Assembly (NCBI GenBank): GCA_050186725.1
Contig: JBFWYG010000001.1
Location: forward strand, 163,558-227,557
Source of the DNA: JADJYF01 sp050186725
GTDB lineage: Bacteria; Pseudomonadota; Gammaproteobacteria; Ga0077536
Length of the DNA: 64,000 nt
Direction: 5' to 3'
Shown here: one piece after another, positions 8,676 through 18,176 of the stretch
Layout: each line of letters starts with the position of its first letter
Position numbering within the stretch: position 1 is the first letter of the stretch
The notes under the pieces: generated by a model
Seen by the model: only the letters and a program-made list of their open reading frames with translations
Database searches by the model: none
Told to the model about the DNA's origin: nothing
Program-made: the position numbers and the translations under genes

Positions 8676-10106
8676 CTAACTGGGCATTTCCACAAGACCG
8701 AAAGTCCCGGTGGGCCTTCGGCGGTTAGGCCCCGGCGCGCGCACCAAGGGCCCCAGGGCCACCAGGCTCGCGAACAGGAGCAGAATTTCCACTTGATAGA
8801 CGATGCTGTAGGCGGCGCTGGCGTCGACGAGCGCGGGACCCAGGCTGCCGCGCGTCGCGAGCAGTGTGAGCAGATCGCGCAGCGCGCCGCCGGCGGCGAT
8901 GCCGAGCCCGCCGGCGAAGGCCTGCGCCGCGCCCCACGCGCCAAGCGCGAGGCCGTTGCGTTCGAGGTCATCGAAACCCATCGCGACCAGCAGCGTCGCG
9001 ACACCGAACAGGCCGCTGCCGAAGCCAATCAGCCCGACACCGAAGATGAACAGCGCCGACGAGGCGAGCGGCGCGGCGAACATCACCGTGCTGAGCGCCG
9101 CCACGCCGGCGAGCGCGCCGAGCGCCGCGAGGCGGTGGGGATCGGTGCCGCCCTGACTGGCCCGTGCCGCGAAGGCATAGGCGAGGAGCGCGCCTACCGC
9201 CGTCCAGGCGGTCAGGCGCGCGGTGGCAGCGACGGAGAAACCGAGAACCTCCGCGCCGAAAGGTTCCAGCAGGATGTCCTGCATGGTGAAGCCCATGGTG
9301 CCGAGCGCGACGGTCAGCAGGAAACGCACGTAGCGGCGCTGCGCCGCGAACTCGCGCCAGGCGCGGGCGAAGGGCACGCGCTCGGATGCCGGGGGCGGCG
9401 CGCGGCGCGGCTCCTGCTTCCACAGCGCGATCACGTTCAGCGCGAGCGTGAGGACGGCAGCGCCCTGCACCACCTGGATGAGATGCAGCTGCGTGAAGTC
9501 GGCGAGGCACAGGCCGAAGGCCAGCGCGCTGCCGGTCAGGCCGAGCAGCAGCATGACGTAGAGCAGCGCCACCACGCGCGAACGTTTGTCGGCGGGCGCG
9601 ATGTCGGTGGCGAGCGCGAGACCGGCGGTCTGCGCGGTGTGCATGCCGGCCCCGACCAGCAGGAAGGCCAGCGCGGCCGCCCCACGGCCGAGCCACGGCG
9701 TCGTGGCGTGGGTGTCGCCCGAGAGGATGATCAGCGCGAACGGCATGATCGCGAGCCCGCCGAACTGGATCAGCGTGCCGAACCAGATGTAGGGCACGCG
9801 GCGCCAGCCGAGCACCGAGCGATGGTGATCGGAGCGATGACCGATGAGCGCGCGCGCCGGCGCGACCAGCACAGGCATCGCGACCATCAGCGCCACCAGC
9901 CACGCGGGCACGTGCAGCTCGACGATCATCACGCGGTTCAGCGTGCCGTTCAGCAGGGCCAGCGCCATGCCGGCGGAGACCTGGAAAAGCGAGAGACGCA
10001 GCAGGCGCGACATCGGCACTTCGCGGGTCGCGGCGTCGGCGAACGGCAACCATGCCAGGCCGACGCGGCACCACTTGAGCGCAAGGCTGTCGGCCCATCG
10101 CGTCAT
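8676..10106 (-). CDS. lhaA: LH1 assembly protein LhaA (PucC family)
   Basis: A 476-residue, twelve-helix protein of the bacteriochlorophyll-delivery branch of the major facilitator superfamily (LhaA/PucC). The family signature is visible near the N-terminus as LNGTLNRVMIVELHVPAWLV, followed by RALIGHRSDHHRSVLGWRRVPYIWFGT. LhaA helps insert light-harvesting 1 polypeptides and pigment. It overlaps bchM by 4 bases and sits in the conserved bchM-lhaA-puhA order. A second PucC-family gene lies at 22330-23688. Confidence 0.92.
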   Translation of the reverse strand: MTRWADSLALKWCRVGLAWLPFADAATREVPMSRLLRLSLFQVSAGMALALLNGTLNRVMIVELHVPAWLVALMVAMPVLVAPARALIGHRSDHHRSVLGWRRVPYIWFGTLIQFGGLAIMPFALIILSGDTHATTPWLGRGAAALAFLLVGAGMHTAQTAGLALATDIAPADKRSRVVALLYVMLLLGLTGSALAFGLCLADFTQLHLIQVVQGAAVLTLALNVIALWKQEPRRAPPPASERVPFARAWREFAAQRRYVRFLLTVALGTMGFTMQDILLEPFGAEVLGFSVAATARLTAWTAVGALLAYAFAARASQGGTDPHRLAALGALAGVAALSTVMFAAPLASSALFIFGVGLIGFGSGLFGVATLLVAMGFDDLERNGLALGAWGAAQAFAGGLGIAAGGALRDLLTLLATRGSLGPALVDASAAYSIVYQVEILLLFASLVALGPLVRAPGPNRRRPTGTFGLVEMPS

Positions 10107-10807
10107 GCGCGCAGAAGCTCCAGCGCCTGCGAGGTGTAGAAACCACTCGCGATCCGTGCACTGCGCCCCACCCGCCAGCCGTGCAGACCGTCGTACTCGG
10201 CGATGGCGCGTGTGAGCGCCTGCGGGCTCACCGGCTCGATGGCCGGGGCGCGATCGCCGCGCGGAAACAGCCGGCCGACGGCGTGCATCATCGTCAGCAG
10301 TGGCGTGCGCGGCGCGAAGGTCACCAGCATGCCGCGCTCGACCCGCGGCGCGAGCGTGGCGAGCGCCGCCAGGATGTCGCGCAACTGGTAGTGGATGAGC
10401 GAATCCATCGCCACCACGTAGTCGAAGCGGCCGTGCATCGGGCTCAGCATGTCGCCGGCCTGGAAGGACACGCGACCGCGGCCCGTGAGATCCGGCAGGC
10501 GCTCGCGCGCGGTGTCGAGCAGGCTCGCCGCGATATCGACCGCGATGACGTCGGCGCCGCGCAGCGCGGCGGCGGTGGCCAGCGCACCGGTGCCGCAGCC
10601 GGCGTCCAGCAGGCGCACCCCGGCAAGGTCTGCCGGCAGCCAGTCAAGCAGGGTGGCGCGCATGCGATCACGGCCGGCGCGCACCGTGGCGCGAATGCGG
10701 CTCACCGGTGCGTCAGAGGTCAGGCGCGACCAGGTCTCGGCCGCGGTGCGGTCGAAATAGTGCTCGAGCTGCGAGCGTCGGTTGACGTAGGAGTGGCTGT
10801 TCATCAA
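10103..10807 (-). CDS. bchM: Mg-protoporphyrin IX O-methyltransferase BchM
   Basis: A 234-residue SAM-dependent methyltransferase that methylates the C13 propionate of Mg-protoporphyrin IX, making the cyclase substrate. The SAM-binding loop reads LLDAGCGTGALATAAA. The N-terminus (HYFDRTAAETWSRLTSDAPVSRIR) is typical of BchM. It overlaps bchL by 4 bases upstream and lhaA by 4 bases downstream. Confidence 0.94.
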   Translation of the reverse strand: MMNSHSYVNRRSQLEHYFDRTAAETWSRLTSDAPVSRIRATVRAGRDRMRATLLDWLPADLAGVRLLDAGCGTGALATAAALRGADVIAVDIAASLLDTARERLPDLTGRGRVSFQAGDMLSPMHGRFDYVVAMDSLIHYQLRDILAALATLAPRVERGMLVTFAPRTPLLTMMHAVGRLFPRGDRAPAIEPVSPQALTRAIAEYDGLHGWRVGRSARIASGFYTSQALELLRA

Positions 10808-11715
10808 TCGAACCCCAGCAGGTCAAAGATGTCGCGGTCGCGCATGGGCGCGCAGGTCAGCGGCTCGGTACCGGCCCACAGCGACGCCGCCAGGCGCAGG
10901 TACTCGTCCTGCACCGCGCGCAGCTCCGGCGAGTCCTCCATCTCGAACAGGGTGGACTTCTTCAGCCGGCTGCGACGGATGACGTCGAGGTCGGGAAAGT
11001 GCGCGACGAGATTGAGGCCGACCTCGCCGTTGAAGCGGTCGATCTGATCGGTCGCGGCACTGCGATTGGCGATCACGCCGCCGAGTCGCACCGCGTAGTT
11101 CTTGGACTTCGCCTGGATGGCCGCGACGATGCGGTTCATGGCGAAGATCGAATCGAAGTCATTGGCCGTGACGATCAGCGCGCGGTCGGCATGCTGCAGC
11201 GGCGCCGCGAAGCCGCCGCACACCACGTCGCCGAGCACGTCGAAGATCACGACGTCGGTGTCTTCCAGCAGGTGGTGTTCCTTCAGGAGTTTCACCGTCT
11301 GCCCGACCACGTAGCCGCCACAGCCGGTGCCGGCTGGCGGTCCGCCCGCCTCGACGCACATCACGCCGTTGTAGCCCTCGTAGACGAAGTCCTCGACGCG
11401 CAGCTCCTCGGCGTGGAAGTCCACCGCCTCGAGCGCATCGATCACCGTCGGCACGAGCTTCTTGGTGAGCGTGAAGGTCGAGTCGTGCTTGGGGTCGCAG
11501 CCGATCTGCAGCACGCGCTTGCCGAGCTTGCTGAAGGCGACCGAGAGGTTGGACGAGGTAGTGCTCTTGCCTATACCTCCCTTGCCGTACACCGCGAACA
11601 CCTTGGCGTTGTCGATGGTGGCGCGGGGATCGAGCTGGACCTGCAGGCTGCCTTCGCCGTCGGGCGGGGCGGCGCGGCGGCCTATGCTGCTGACTGGGAC
11701 GGTTGCGATGTTCAA
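10804..11715 (-). CDS. bchL: Protochlorophyllide reductase iron-sulfur ATPase BchL
   Basis: The NifH-like ATPase of dark-operative protochlorophyllide reductase; its homodimer feeds electrons to BchNB through a bridging 4Fe-4S cluster. The 303-residue protein has a P-loop in YGKGGIGKSTTSSN and the two cluster cysteines in GGPPAGTGCGGY and DVLGDVVCGGF. Length and motifs match the family. The start overlaps the bchH stop by 4 bases. The enzyme is oxygen-sensitive in general, which contrasts with the oxygen-requiring cyclase AcsF in the same operon. Confidence 0.96.
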   Translation of the reverse strand: MNIATVPVSSIGRRAAPPDGEGSLQVQLDPRATIDNAKVFAVYGKGGIGKSTTSSNLSVAFSKLGKRVLQIGCDPKHDSTFTLTKKLVPTVIDALEAVDFHAEELRVEDFVYEGYNGVMCVEAGGPPAGTGCGGYVVGQTVKLLKEHHLLEDTDVVIFDVLGDVVCGGFAAPLQHADRALIVTANDFDSIFAMNRIVAAIQAKSKNYAVRLGGVIANRSAATDQIDRFNGEVGLNLVAHFPDLDVIRRSRLKKSTLFEMEDSPELRAVQDEYLRLAASLWAGTEPLTCAPMRDRDIFDLLGFD

Positions 11716-14700
11716 GCGGCGACTCCTTCGACGATGCCTTCGAGGCGATCCTCGAACGCGTCCCCGGCACTGCGCAGGGCAGCGAGCGTGGCTTCGTCCG
11801 GGGTCCAGTAATTGCGTTCATGCGCCTCGAGCAGGCGATGCGCGAGGCGCATCGAGGCCTGCGCATTGAGTCCGGCGATACGCTCGCGCATCGACTCGTC
11901 GAGGATGTAAGTCTCGGTCAGGCGCTGGTAGACCCAGGGCGAGACCTGGCCGGTGGTGGCCGACCAGCCCATGGTGTTGGTGACATGGGTCTCGATGTGG
12001 CGCACGCCCTCGTAGCCGTGGGCCAGCATGCTCTCGTACCACTTGGGGTTGAGCGTGCGGGTTCGTGCTTCGAGCGCGACCTGTTCGTCCAGCGTGCGGA
12101 CCCGCGCTTCGCGCGAGGTCTGGTCGCCGATGTACACCGCCACCGCCTCGCCACGCTCGCGCTGTACCGCGCGACCGATGCCACCCAAGGTGTCGAAATA
12201 GTGATCGATGGTAGTCACGCCGAGTTCCACCGATTCCAGATTCTGGTAGGCCACCGAGACGTCCGACAGCACACTCGCGAGCATCTCCGGCTGGCGCACC
12301 GCGCGGCCATCGACGCCGTAGGCGAAGCACTTGCGCGCGGTGTAGGCGGCGGCGAGCTCGCTCTCGTCCTGCCAGGTGCCGGCCTCGATCAGTTGGTTGA
12401 CGTTGGCGCCATAGGCGCCGTCGGCGTTGCTGAACACGCGCAGCGCGGCGGTGGCGAAGTCGCAGCCCTGCGCCGCCTGGTAGGCCAGCGCGTGCTTGCG
12501 CACGAAGTTCTGTTCGCTGGACTCCTCGGCACTGGCAGCGAGCAGGCAGGCCTCGGCCAGCACCCGGGTCTGCAGCGGCAGCAGATCGCGGAAGATGCCG
12601 GACAGCGTGATCACCACGTCGATGCGCGGCCGGCCGAGTTCGGCGAGCGGCACCAGTTCGGCGCCGCACAGGCGCGCATAGCTGTCGAAGCGTGGCCGCG
12701 CGCCGAGCAGCGCCAGCGCCTGCGCCATGGGAATGCCTTCGTTCTTGATGTTGTCCGTGCCCCACAGGACGATGGCCACCGACTCCGGCAGGCCGCGACC
12801 GTCGGCGGCGAGGCGCGCAAGCAGCAGTTCTGCATGGCGCGCGCCCTCGTTGCTCGCGAACACGCTCGGCATGCGGAACGGATCGAAGGCGTGCAGGTTG
12901 CGCCCGGTCGGCAGGATCTCCGGCGTACGCAGCAGGTCGCCGCCCGGCGCGGGGCGCACATAGCGGCCAGCCAGCGCATGCAGCAGGGCGGCGAGTTCGG
13001 CGTTGCCGGTCAGCGCTTCGTTCATGCCGGACAGGCGGTCGAGCAGCGCGCCGTCAGCCACCGTGCCGCAGCGCGCGATCACGGCGGCGCGACTCTCGCC
13101 TGCGACCAGCGCTTCCAGCGCCGCGCGCGGCGGCGCGGTGGCGGTCTCGCAGGCGGCGATGGCGGCCAGCACGTCGGCGCGCGCAGCCGCGTCTGGCGCC
13201 TCGCCGACCACGTGCAGACCACTTGGAATGAGCGTCATCTCGAGTTCCGTCAGCGCGCGATCGATGGTTTCGACATCGCTCTCGGCGTCGCTGCGGATGA
13301 ACAGCAGGTCGAGCATCTCGGCCTGGTCGAGGATCAGCGCGTGCAGTTCCGCGCCGCGCGCCTCGGGCTCGGTGCCACGCCAGCGCTGAATGGTGCTCTT
13401 GAGCTCGGCGAGGCCCCGGTAGAGACCGGCGTGGGTGACGGGCGGCGTGAGGTAGCTCACCAGGGTCGCGCCCGCGCGACGCTTGGCCAGCGTGCCCTCG
13501 GACGGGTTGTTCGCCGCGTAGAGGTACAGGTTCGGCAGGTCGCCGATCAGGCGGTCCGGCCAGCAGGCGCTGGACAGGCCGCTCTGCTTGCCGGGCATGA
13601 ATTCCAGGGCGCCGTGGGTGCCGAAATGCAGACACACGTCGGCCGCGAAATCCTCGCGCAGGTAGCGGTAGAAGGCCGAGAAGGCGTGGGTCGGCGCGAA
13701 GCCCTCGGCGAACAGCAGGCGCATCGGGTCGCCTTCGTAGCCGAACGCCGGCTGCACGGCCACCAGCACCTTGCCGAGACGCAGGCCGAGCACATGGATG
13801 CTGCGTCCGTCGCTCTGGTGCTTGCCGGGCGCCGGACCCCATTGCGCTTCGATCTGCGCGAGATGCGGTTCGCGCCTAAGGTAGTCGTCGACCGCGATGC
13901 GCGCGCAGACGTTGGCCGCCGCGCCGTGCTGCTGGGCATTGCCACCGAGCAGCGCCTCGCGCAGCGCATCGGCGTCGGCCGGCAGATCGCGCACGTCGTA
14001 GCCGGCTTCGCGCATCGCCGCGAGCGTGTTGTACAGCGAACGGAACACGTCGAGGTAGGCCGCGGTGCCGACACTGCCCGCGTTGGGCGGGAAATTGAAT
14101 ATGACGATGGCCACCTGGCGCTCGGCAGCGGCGCGACGGCGCAGGCGCACCATCTTCGCCACGCGCGCCACCAGCATCGCCGCGCGCTCCGGATGCACGC
14201 TCATGTCGCGCGCGCCGCCGGTGCCGCGGCCACCGAACACGATGGGCGCGATGGCGCCGTCCAGCTCCGGCAGCGCCACCATCATGGTGGTCTCGAGCGG
14301 CGTGAGCCCGCGGCTCGACGCCTCCCATTCGCTCATGGACTGGAACTCCATGGGCTGCGCGACGACATAGGGCACGTCGAGCTGCGCCAGCACTTCCTCG
14401 GCGGCGTGGGCATCGTTGTAGGCCGGGCCGCCGACCAGCGAGAAACCGGTGAGCGAGACCACGGCATCGACGCAGGCGTGCCCATTGAGCATGAAGAAGC
14501 GCTCGATGGCGGGACGTGCATCGAGGCCGCTGGCGAACACCGGCACCACGCGCAGACCGCGCGCCTCGAAAGCCTCGATCACGCCGTCGTAGTGCGCGGT
14601 GTTGCCGGCTAGGACATAGGAGCGCAATACCAGCAGACCGACGGTGCCTTCGATCTTGCCCGCCGGCTGCGGCAGACGGCCGGGCGCATCGGTGACGCGA

Positions 14701-15389
14701 CCCTTGAGGCGCGGATGGTAGGCGCCGACCTCCGGGTACTCGGTCGGCGCCGGCGCGCGCAGCGAGCCGCGCAGCGCGCTTCGCGGACCATCGGCATACC
14801 GGGTCACGAGATGGCGCAGCAGGTTGGCGAGATTGTCCTCGCTGCCCGCCAGCCAGTACTGCAGCACCAGGAAATAGCTGCGCACGTCCTGCGCGGTGCC
14901 GGGCACGAAGCGCAGCAGGCGCGGTATGCGCTTCATCATCGCGAGCTGCTTGGCGCCCGATGACGAGCCATTGCCCTTGCTGCCGCGCAGTCGCTTCAAC
15001 CAGGCCAGCGCGCCCGACTCCGGCTTCGACATGTCGAAGCGGCCGATGCGCGTGAGGCGGATGATCTCACCGGCCGACATGCAACCGATCATTGCATCGC
15101 ACTCGGCGCGGCGCGCGAGCAGTTGCGGCAGCACCGCCTGCACATGGTCTTCGAGGAACAGCATGGCGGCCAGCACGATGTCGCCCTGCGCGATGTCGGC
15201 ATGGCAGCGCGCGAGCGCGGCGGGATCGTTGCCCCACTCCGAGGCGGCGTGCCAGCGCACGTCGAGGCCCGGCACCTCCTTCTGCAACGCGGCCGCGGCG
15301 CGCTCCATCGCGCTGCCGAAATGCGTATCGAGCGTGACGATGACGACCCGCACGGGCGTGGCGTCAGCGGCTGAAGTGCGCCTTGGCAT
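11712..15389 (-). CDS. bchH: Magnesium chelatase subunit H
   Basis: The large porphyrin-binding, catalytic subunit of magnesium chelatase (CobN/Mg-chelatase family), about 1225 residues, close to the family length of 1200-1300. The N-terminal domain (RVVIVTLDTHFGSAMERAAA) and the later CLHFGTHGALEFMPGKQ and NTMGWSATTGQV segments are characteristic. The start is not certain: the ATG at 15389 overlaps the bchB 3' end by 26 bases and has a weak ribosome-binding site; a GTG a dozen codons further in would almost remove the overlap. It couples by 4 bases to bchL. Confidence 0.95.
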   Translation of the reverse strand: MPRRTSAADATPVRVVIVTLDTHFGSAMERAAAALQKEVPGLDVRWHAASEWGNDPAALARCHADIAQGDIVLAAMLFLEDHVQAVLPQLLARRAECDAMIGCMSAGEIIRLTRIGRFDMSKPESGALAWLKRLRGSKGNGSSSGAKQLAMMKRIPRLLRFVPGTAQDVRSYFLVLQYWLAGSEDNLANLLRHLVTRYADGPRSALRGSLRAPAPTEYPEVGAYHPRLKGRVTDAPGRLPQPAGKIEGTVGLLVLRSYVLAGNTAHYDGVIEAFEARGLRVVPVFASGLDARPAIERFFMLNGHACVDAVVSLTGFSLVGGPAYNDAHAAEEVLAQLDVPYVVAQPMEFQSMSEWEASSRGLTPLETTMMVALPELDGAIAPIVFGGRGTGGARDMSVHPERAAMLVARVAKMVRLRRRAAAERQVAIVIFNFPPNAGSVGTAAYLDVFRSLYNTLAAMREAGYDVRDLPADADALREALLGGNAQQHGAAANVCARIAVDDYLRREPHLAQIEAQWGPAPGKHQSDGRSIHVLGLRLGKVLVAVQPAFGYEGDPMRLLFAEGFAPTHAFSAFYRYLREDFAADVCLHFGTHGALEFMPGKQSGLSSACWPDRLIGDLPNLYLYAANNPSEGTLAKRRAGATLVSYLTPPVTHAGLYRGLAELKSTIQRWRGTEPEARGAELHALILDQAEMLDLLFIRSDAESDVETIDRALTELEMTLIPSGLHVVGEAPDAAARADVLAAIAACETATAPPRAALEALVAGESRAAVIARCGTVADGALLDRLSGMNEALTGNAELAALLHALAGRYVRPAPGGDLLRTPEILPTGRNLHAFDPFRMPSVFASNEGARHAELLLARLAADGRGLPESVAIVLWGTDNIKNEGIPMAQALALLGARPRFDSYARLCGAELVPLAELGRPRIDVVITLSGIFRDLLPLQTRVLAEACLLAASAEESSEQNFVRKHALAYQAAQGCDFATAALRVFSNADGAYGANVNQLIEAGTWQDESELAAAYTARKCFAYGVDGRAVRQPEMLASVLSDVSVAYQNLESVELGVTTIDHYFDTLGGIGRAVQRERGEAVAVYIGDQTSREARVRTLDEQVALEARTRTLNPKWYESMLAHGYEGVRHIETHVTNTMGWSATTGQVSPWVYQRLTETYILDESMRERIAGLNAQASMRLAHRLLEAHERNYWTPDEATLAALRSAGDAFEDRLEGIVEGVAA

Positions 15390-16896
15390 CGTACAGAGTC
15401 TCGAGGGTGATGGTGGCGAGCGCCCGCTCACGGGCGAACTTCTCGGTGTTGCGTCGCGCCTTGCCGCGCACGAAGAACGGTACTTTCTGCAGTTCGCGTT
15501 CGGCCTCGTGGCTCCACGCGCAGTCGACCGCGGCGGGCGCCACGGGCGGCGCTTCGGGTGCGTGACCGAGATGCGAAGGCGCGTCGTCGCGGAACTCGAA
15601 ATCGTCGCGGAACATGCCGAGCAGATGCTCTTCGAGGCCCATCATGAGCGGATGGACCCAGGTGTCGAACAGCACGTTGGCGCCTTCGTAGCCCATCTGC
15701 GGCGAGTAGCGCGCGGGAAAGTCCTGCACGTGCACCGGCGCGGAGATCACCGCGCAGGGCAGGCCCAGGCGCTTGGCGATGTGGCGTTCCATCTGCGTGC
15801 CGAGCACCAGTTCCGGTTGCAGTTCGGCGATGCGCGCCTCGACCTCGAGATAGTCGTCGGTGATGAGCGCGGTGAGCCCCAGCGCTTCGGCCGCGGCACG
15901 TACCGGTTTCGCGAGCTCGCGGCTGTAGGTACCGAGTCCCACCACCGTGAAGCCGAGTTCTTCCCGCGCGATGCGCGCGGCGGCGATGACATGCGTCGCG
16001 TCGCCGAAGATGAAGACGCGCTTGCCAGTGAGATAGGTGGAGTCCACCGAGCGCGAGTACCACGGCACGCGCAGGCGCTCCTCGGCACGCGCCATGGCGG
16101 GCTCCACCGGCAGCCCGACCAGGCCCGCGACCTCGCACAGGAAATCGCGCGTGGCGCCGACGCCGATGGGCACGGTACGGGTGTAGGGCTGCTTGAAAGT
16201 GCGCGCCAGCCAGTCGCAGGTGGTCTGCGCGATCTCGGGATAGAGGCAGCAGTTGAAATCCGCGAGCGGAATGCGCGCGAGTTCTTCGGCGGACGCGCCC
16301 GCGGGCGCGACGACGTTGACCTCGACGCCGAGCGCCTCGAGCAGCGACTGCACTTCGAGAATATCGTCACGGCAGCGGAAGCCCAGCGAAGTCGAGCCGA
16401 GCAGGTTGGCGCGCGGGCGGCGTCCCGTGTCCGCCGCGGGGCGCTCCGGCGACACACCCTGGGTCATGGTGCGCACCAGGCGGTAGAAGGTCTCCGCCGC
16501 GCCCCAATTCTCCTTGCGCGAATAGGCTGGCAGTTCCAGTGGCACCACCGGCACCGGCAGACCGAGTCCCAGCGCGAGCGCGCCGGGCTGATCCTGGATG
16601 AGTTCGGCGGTGCAGGATTCACCGACCAGGAGCGCCTGCGGGCGGTAGCGTTCGCAGGTCTCGCGCAGGCTCTCGATCACCAGGTTGGCGGTGTCGCCGC
16701 CGAGATCGCGGGCCTGGAAGGTCGTATAGCTGACCGGCGCGCGGCGCGGGTTGCGCTCGATCATGGTGAACAGCAGGTTGGCGTAGGTGTCGCCCTGCGG
16801 GGCATGCAGCAGGTAGTGCACGCCGGTCACCGAGTTGGCGATGCGCATCGCGCCGACGTGCGGCGGTCCTTCGTAGGTCCACAGGGTCAGTTCCAT
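15364..16896 (-). CDS. bchB: Protochlorophyllide reductase subunit B
   Basis: A 510-residue subunit of the catalytic NB complex of dark-operative protochlorophyllide reductase, related to nitrogenase MoFe protein. Asp36, the unusual aspartate ligand of the NB cluster, is conserved (HAPQGD ends at residue 36). The catalytic region and the C-terminal domain (WSHEAERELQKVPFFVRGKARRNTEKFAR) are present. The ATG at 16896 has a strong GGAGGT site within the end of bchN, 2 bases beyond its stop. Confidence 0.95.
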   Translation of the reverse strand: MELTLWTYEGPPHVGAMRIANSVTGVHYLLHAPQGDTYANLLFTMIERNPRRAPVSYTTFQARDLGGDTANLVIESLRETCERYRPQALLVGESCTAELIQDQPGALALGLGLPVPVVPLELPAYSRKENWGAAETFYRLVRTMTQGVSPERPAADTGRRPRANLLGSTSLGFRCRDDILEVQSLLEALGVEVNVVAPAGASAEELARIPLADFNCCLYPEIAQTTCDWLARTFKQPYTRTVPIGVGATRDFLCEVAGLVGLPVEPAMARAEERLRVPWYSRSVDSTYLTGKRVFIFGDATHVIAAARIAREELGFTVVGLGTYSRELAKPVRAAAEALGLTALITDDYLEVEARIAELQPELVLGTQMERHIAKRLGLPCAVISAPVHVQDFPARYSPQMGYEGANVLFDTWVHPLMMGLEEHLLGMFRDDFEFRDDAPSHLGHAPEAPPVAPAAVDCAWSHEAERELQKVPFFVRGKARRNTEKFARERALATITLETLYDAKAHFSR

Positions 16897-16898
16897 GC

Positions 16899-18176
16899 TC
16901 AGACCTCCAGGCGTGCCGCGCGCAGCAGCGGCCGGGCGAACAGTTCGGCAAGATCCGCCGCCTGCTCGAATCCCTGCACCGGGCTGAACACGAGTTCGAT
17001 GGACCACTTGGTGCGCAGGCCGTCCGCCTCGAGAGGATTGGCCAGTCCCAGGCCGCAGACGGTCAGGTCGGGCCGCGCGGCGCGCACCCGTTCGAGTTGC
17101 AGTTCGACGTGCTGCCCTTCGATCACCGGCACGGCGGCCGGCAGGCGCTCGAGTTCGGCGGCCATGAACTGGCGATCGAGGTGCGGCACCGCGACCTCGA
17201 CCACGTCCATCCCGCATTCGCTGGCCAGGAAGCGCGCCAGCGGGATCTCGAGCTGCGAATCGGGCAGGAAACTGATGCGCTTGCCGGCCAGCGTTTCGCG
17301 CAGCGGGGCCAGCGCCTGGCGCGCGCGGCGCGCGGGCGCGGCGGCCACGGCTTCCACCCGCGCCGGGGACACGCCCCAGGCAGCCGCGGCGGCGCCCAAC
17401 CAGGCGAGCGTGCCCTCCACGCCGAGCGGCATGGGCGCGGTGAGCGGCGTGGCGCCGCGCGCCATCAGCGCGCGGGCGGTGTTGTTGACGAAGGGCTGGG
17501 CCAGGAGCAGGCGCGTGCCCCGGCCCACCGGCGGCAGTGCGCCGGCCCGGCGCGACGGCAGGAAGGACACCGGCCCGATGCCCAGTTCGTCGAACAGCCG
17601 CACGAACTGGTCCTCGACGATGTCGGCGAGCGTCCCCACCACCAGCAGCCGTGGCGCATCGTCCTGCGGCATTTCCGGCACCAGCGACACCAGGCAGTTG
17701 TCCTCGCCCTGGGTGAAGCTGGTCTCGATGCCGCTGCCGGAATAGCTCAGCACCCGCACCTGCCCGGCGTACTCGCGGGACAGGCGCTGCGCGGCGGTGG
17801 CGAGATCGAGCTTGATGACTTCAGACGGACAGGAGCCGACCAGGAACAGGGTCTTGATGTTGGGGCGGCGCGCGACGACCTGCGCGACCACCCGGTCGAG
17901 TTCGGTGTTGCAGTCGGCGAGGCCGGCCAGGTCGCGCTCCTGCAGGATGGCGGTGGCGAAGCGCGGCTCGCCGAAGATCATCACGCCTGCGGCGGATTGC
18001 AGCAGGTGGGCGCAGGTGCGCGAGCCCACCACCAGGAAGAATGCGTCCTGCAGCTTGCGATGCAGCCAGACGATGCCGGTCAGGCCGCAGAACATCTCGC
18101 GCGGGCCGCGCTCGCGCTGTATCGGGCGCTCACCCACGCCGCAGCGCAGGTCGTTCAAGGGCTGCACGGCGCTCAT
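16899..18176 (-). CDS. bchN: Protochlorophyllide reductase subunit N
   Basis: A 425-residue partner of BchB. It supplies three cysteine ligands to the NB 4Fe-4S cluster; the candidates are in MFCGLTGIVWLHRKL, GSRTCAHLLQSAAG and LVGSCPSEVIKLDL. The complex reduces the C17-C18 double bond of protochlorophyllide without light. I start at the ATG at 18176, which shares one base with the bchF stop (TGATG); the open frame runs further up as a shadow of bchF. Confidence 0.95.
   Translation of the reverse strand: MSAVQPLNDLRCGVGERPIQRERGPREMFCGLTGIVWLHRKLQDAFFLVVGSRTCAHLLQSAAGVMIFGEPRFATAILQERDLAGLADCNTELDRVVAQVVARRPNIKTLFLVGSCPSEVIKLDLATAAQRLSREYAGQVRVLSYSGSGIETSFTQGEDNCLVSLVPEMPQDDAPRLLVVGTLADIVEDQFVRLFDELGIGPVSFLPSRRAGALPPVGRGTRLLLAQPFVNNTARALMARGATPLTAPMPLGVEGTLAWLGAAAAAWGVSPARVEAVAAAPARRARQALAPLRETLAGKRISFLPDSQLEIPLARFLASECGMDVVEVAVPHLDRQFMAAELERLPAAVPVIEGQHVELQLERVRAARPDLTVCGLGLANPLEADGLRTKWSIELVFSPVQGFEQAADLAELFARPLLRAARLEV

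Noticed and set aside
11703..14612. 969-codon plus-strand open frame through bchH
   Set aside because: It is antisense to a certain gene. Its product is rich in Arg, His, Gln and Ala with no motif, as expected from a high-GC shadow frame.
14896..17745. 949-codon plus-strand open frame through bchB and bchN
   Set aside because: It is antisense to bchH, bchB and bchN, which are supported by conserved cysteines and Asp36. The product is low in complexity.
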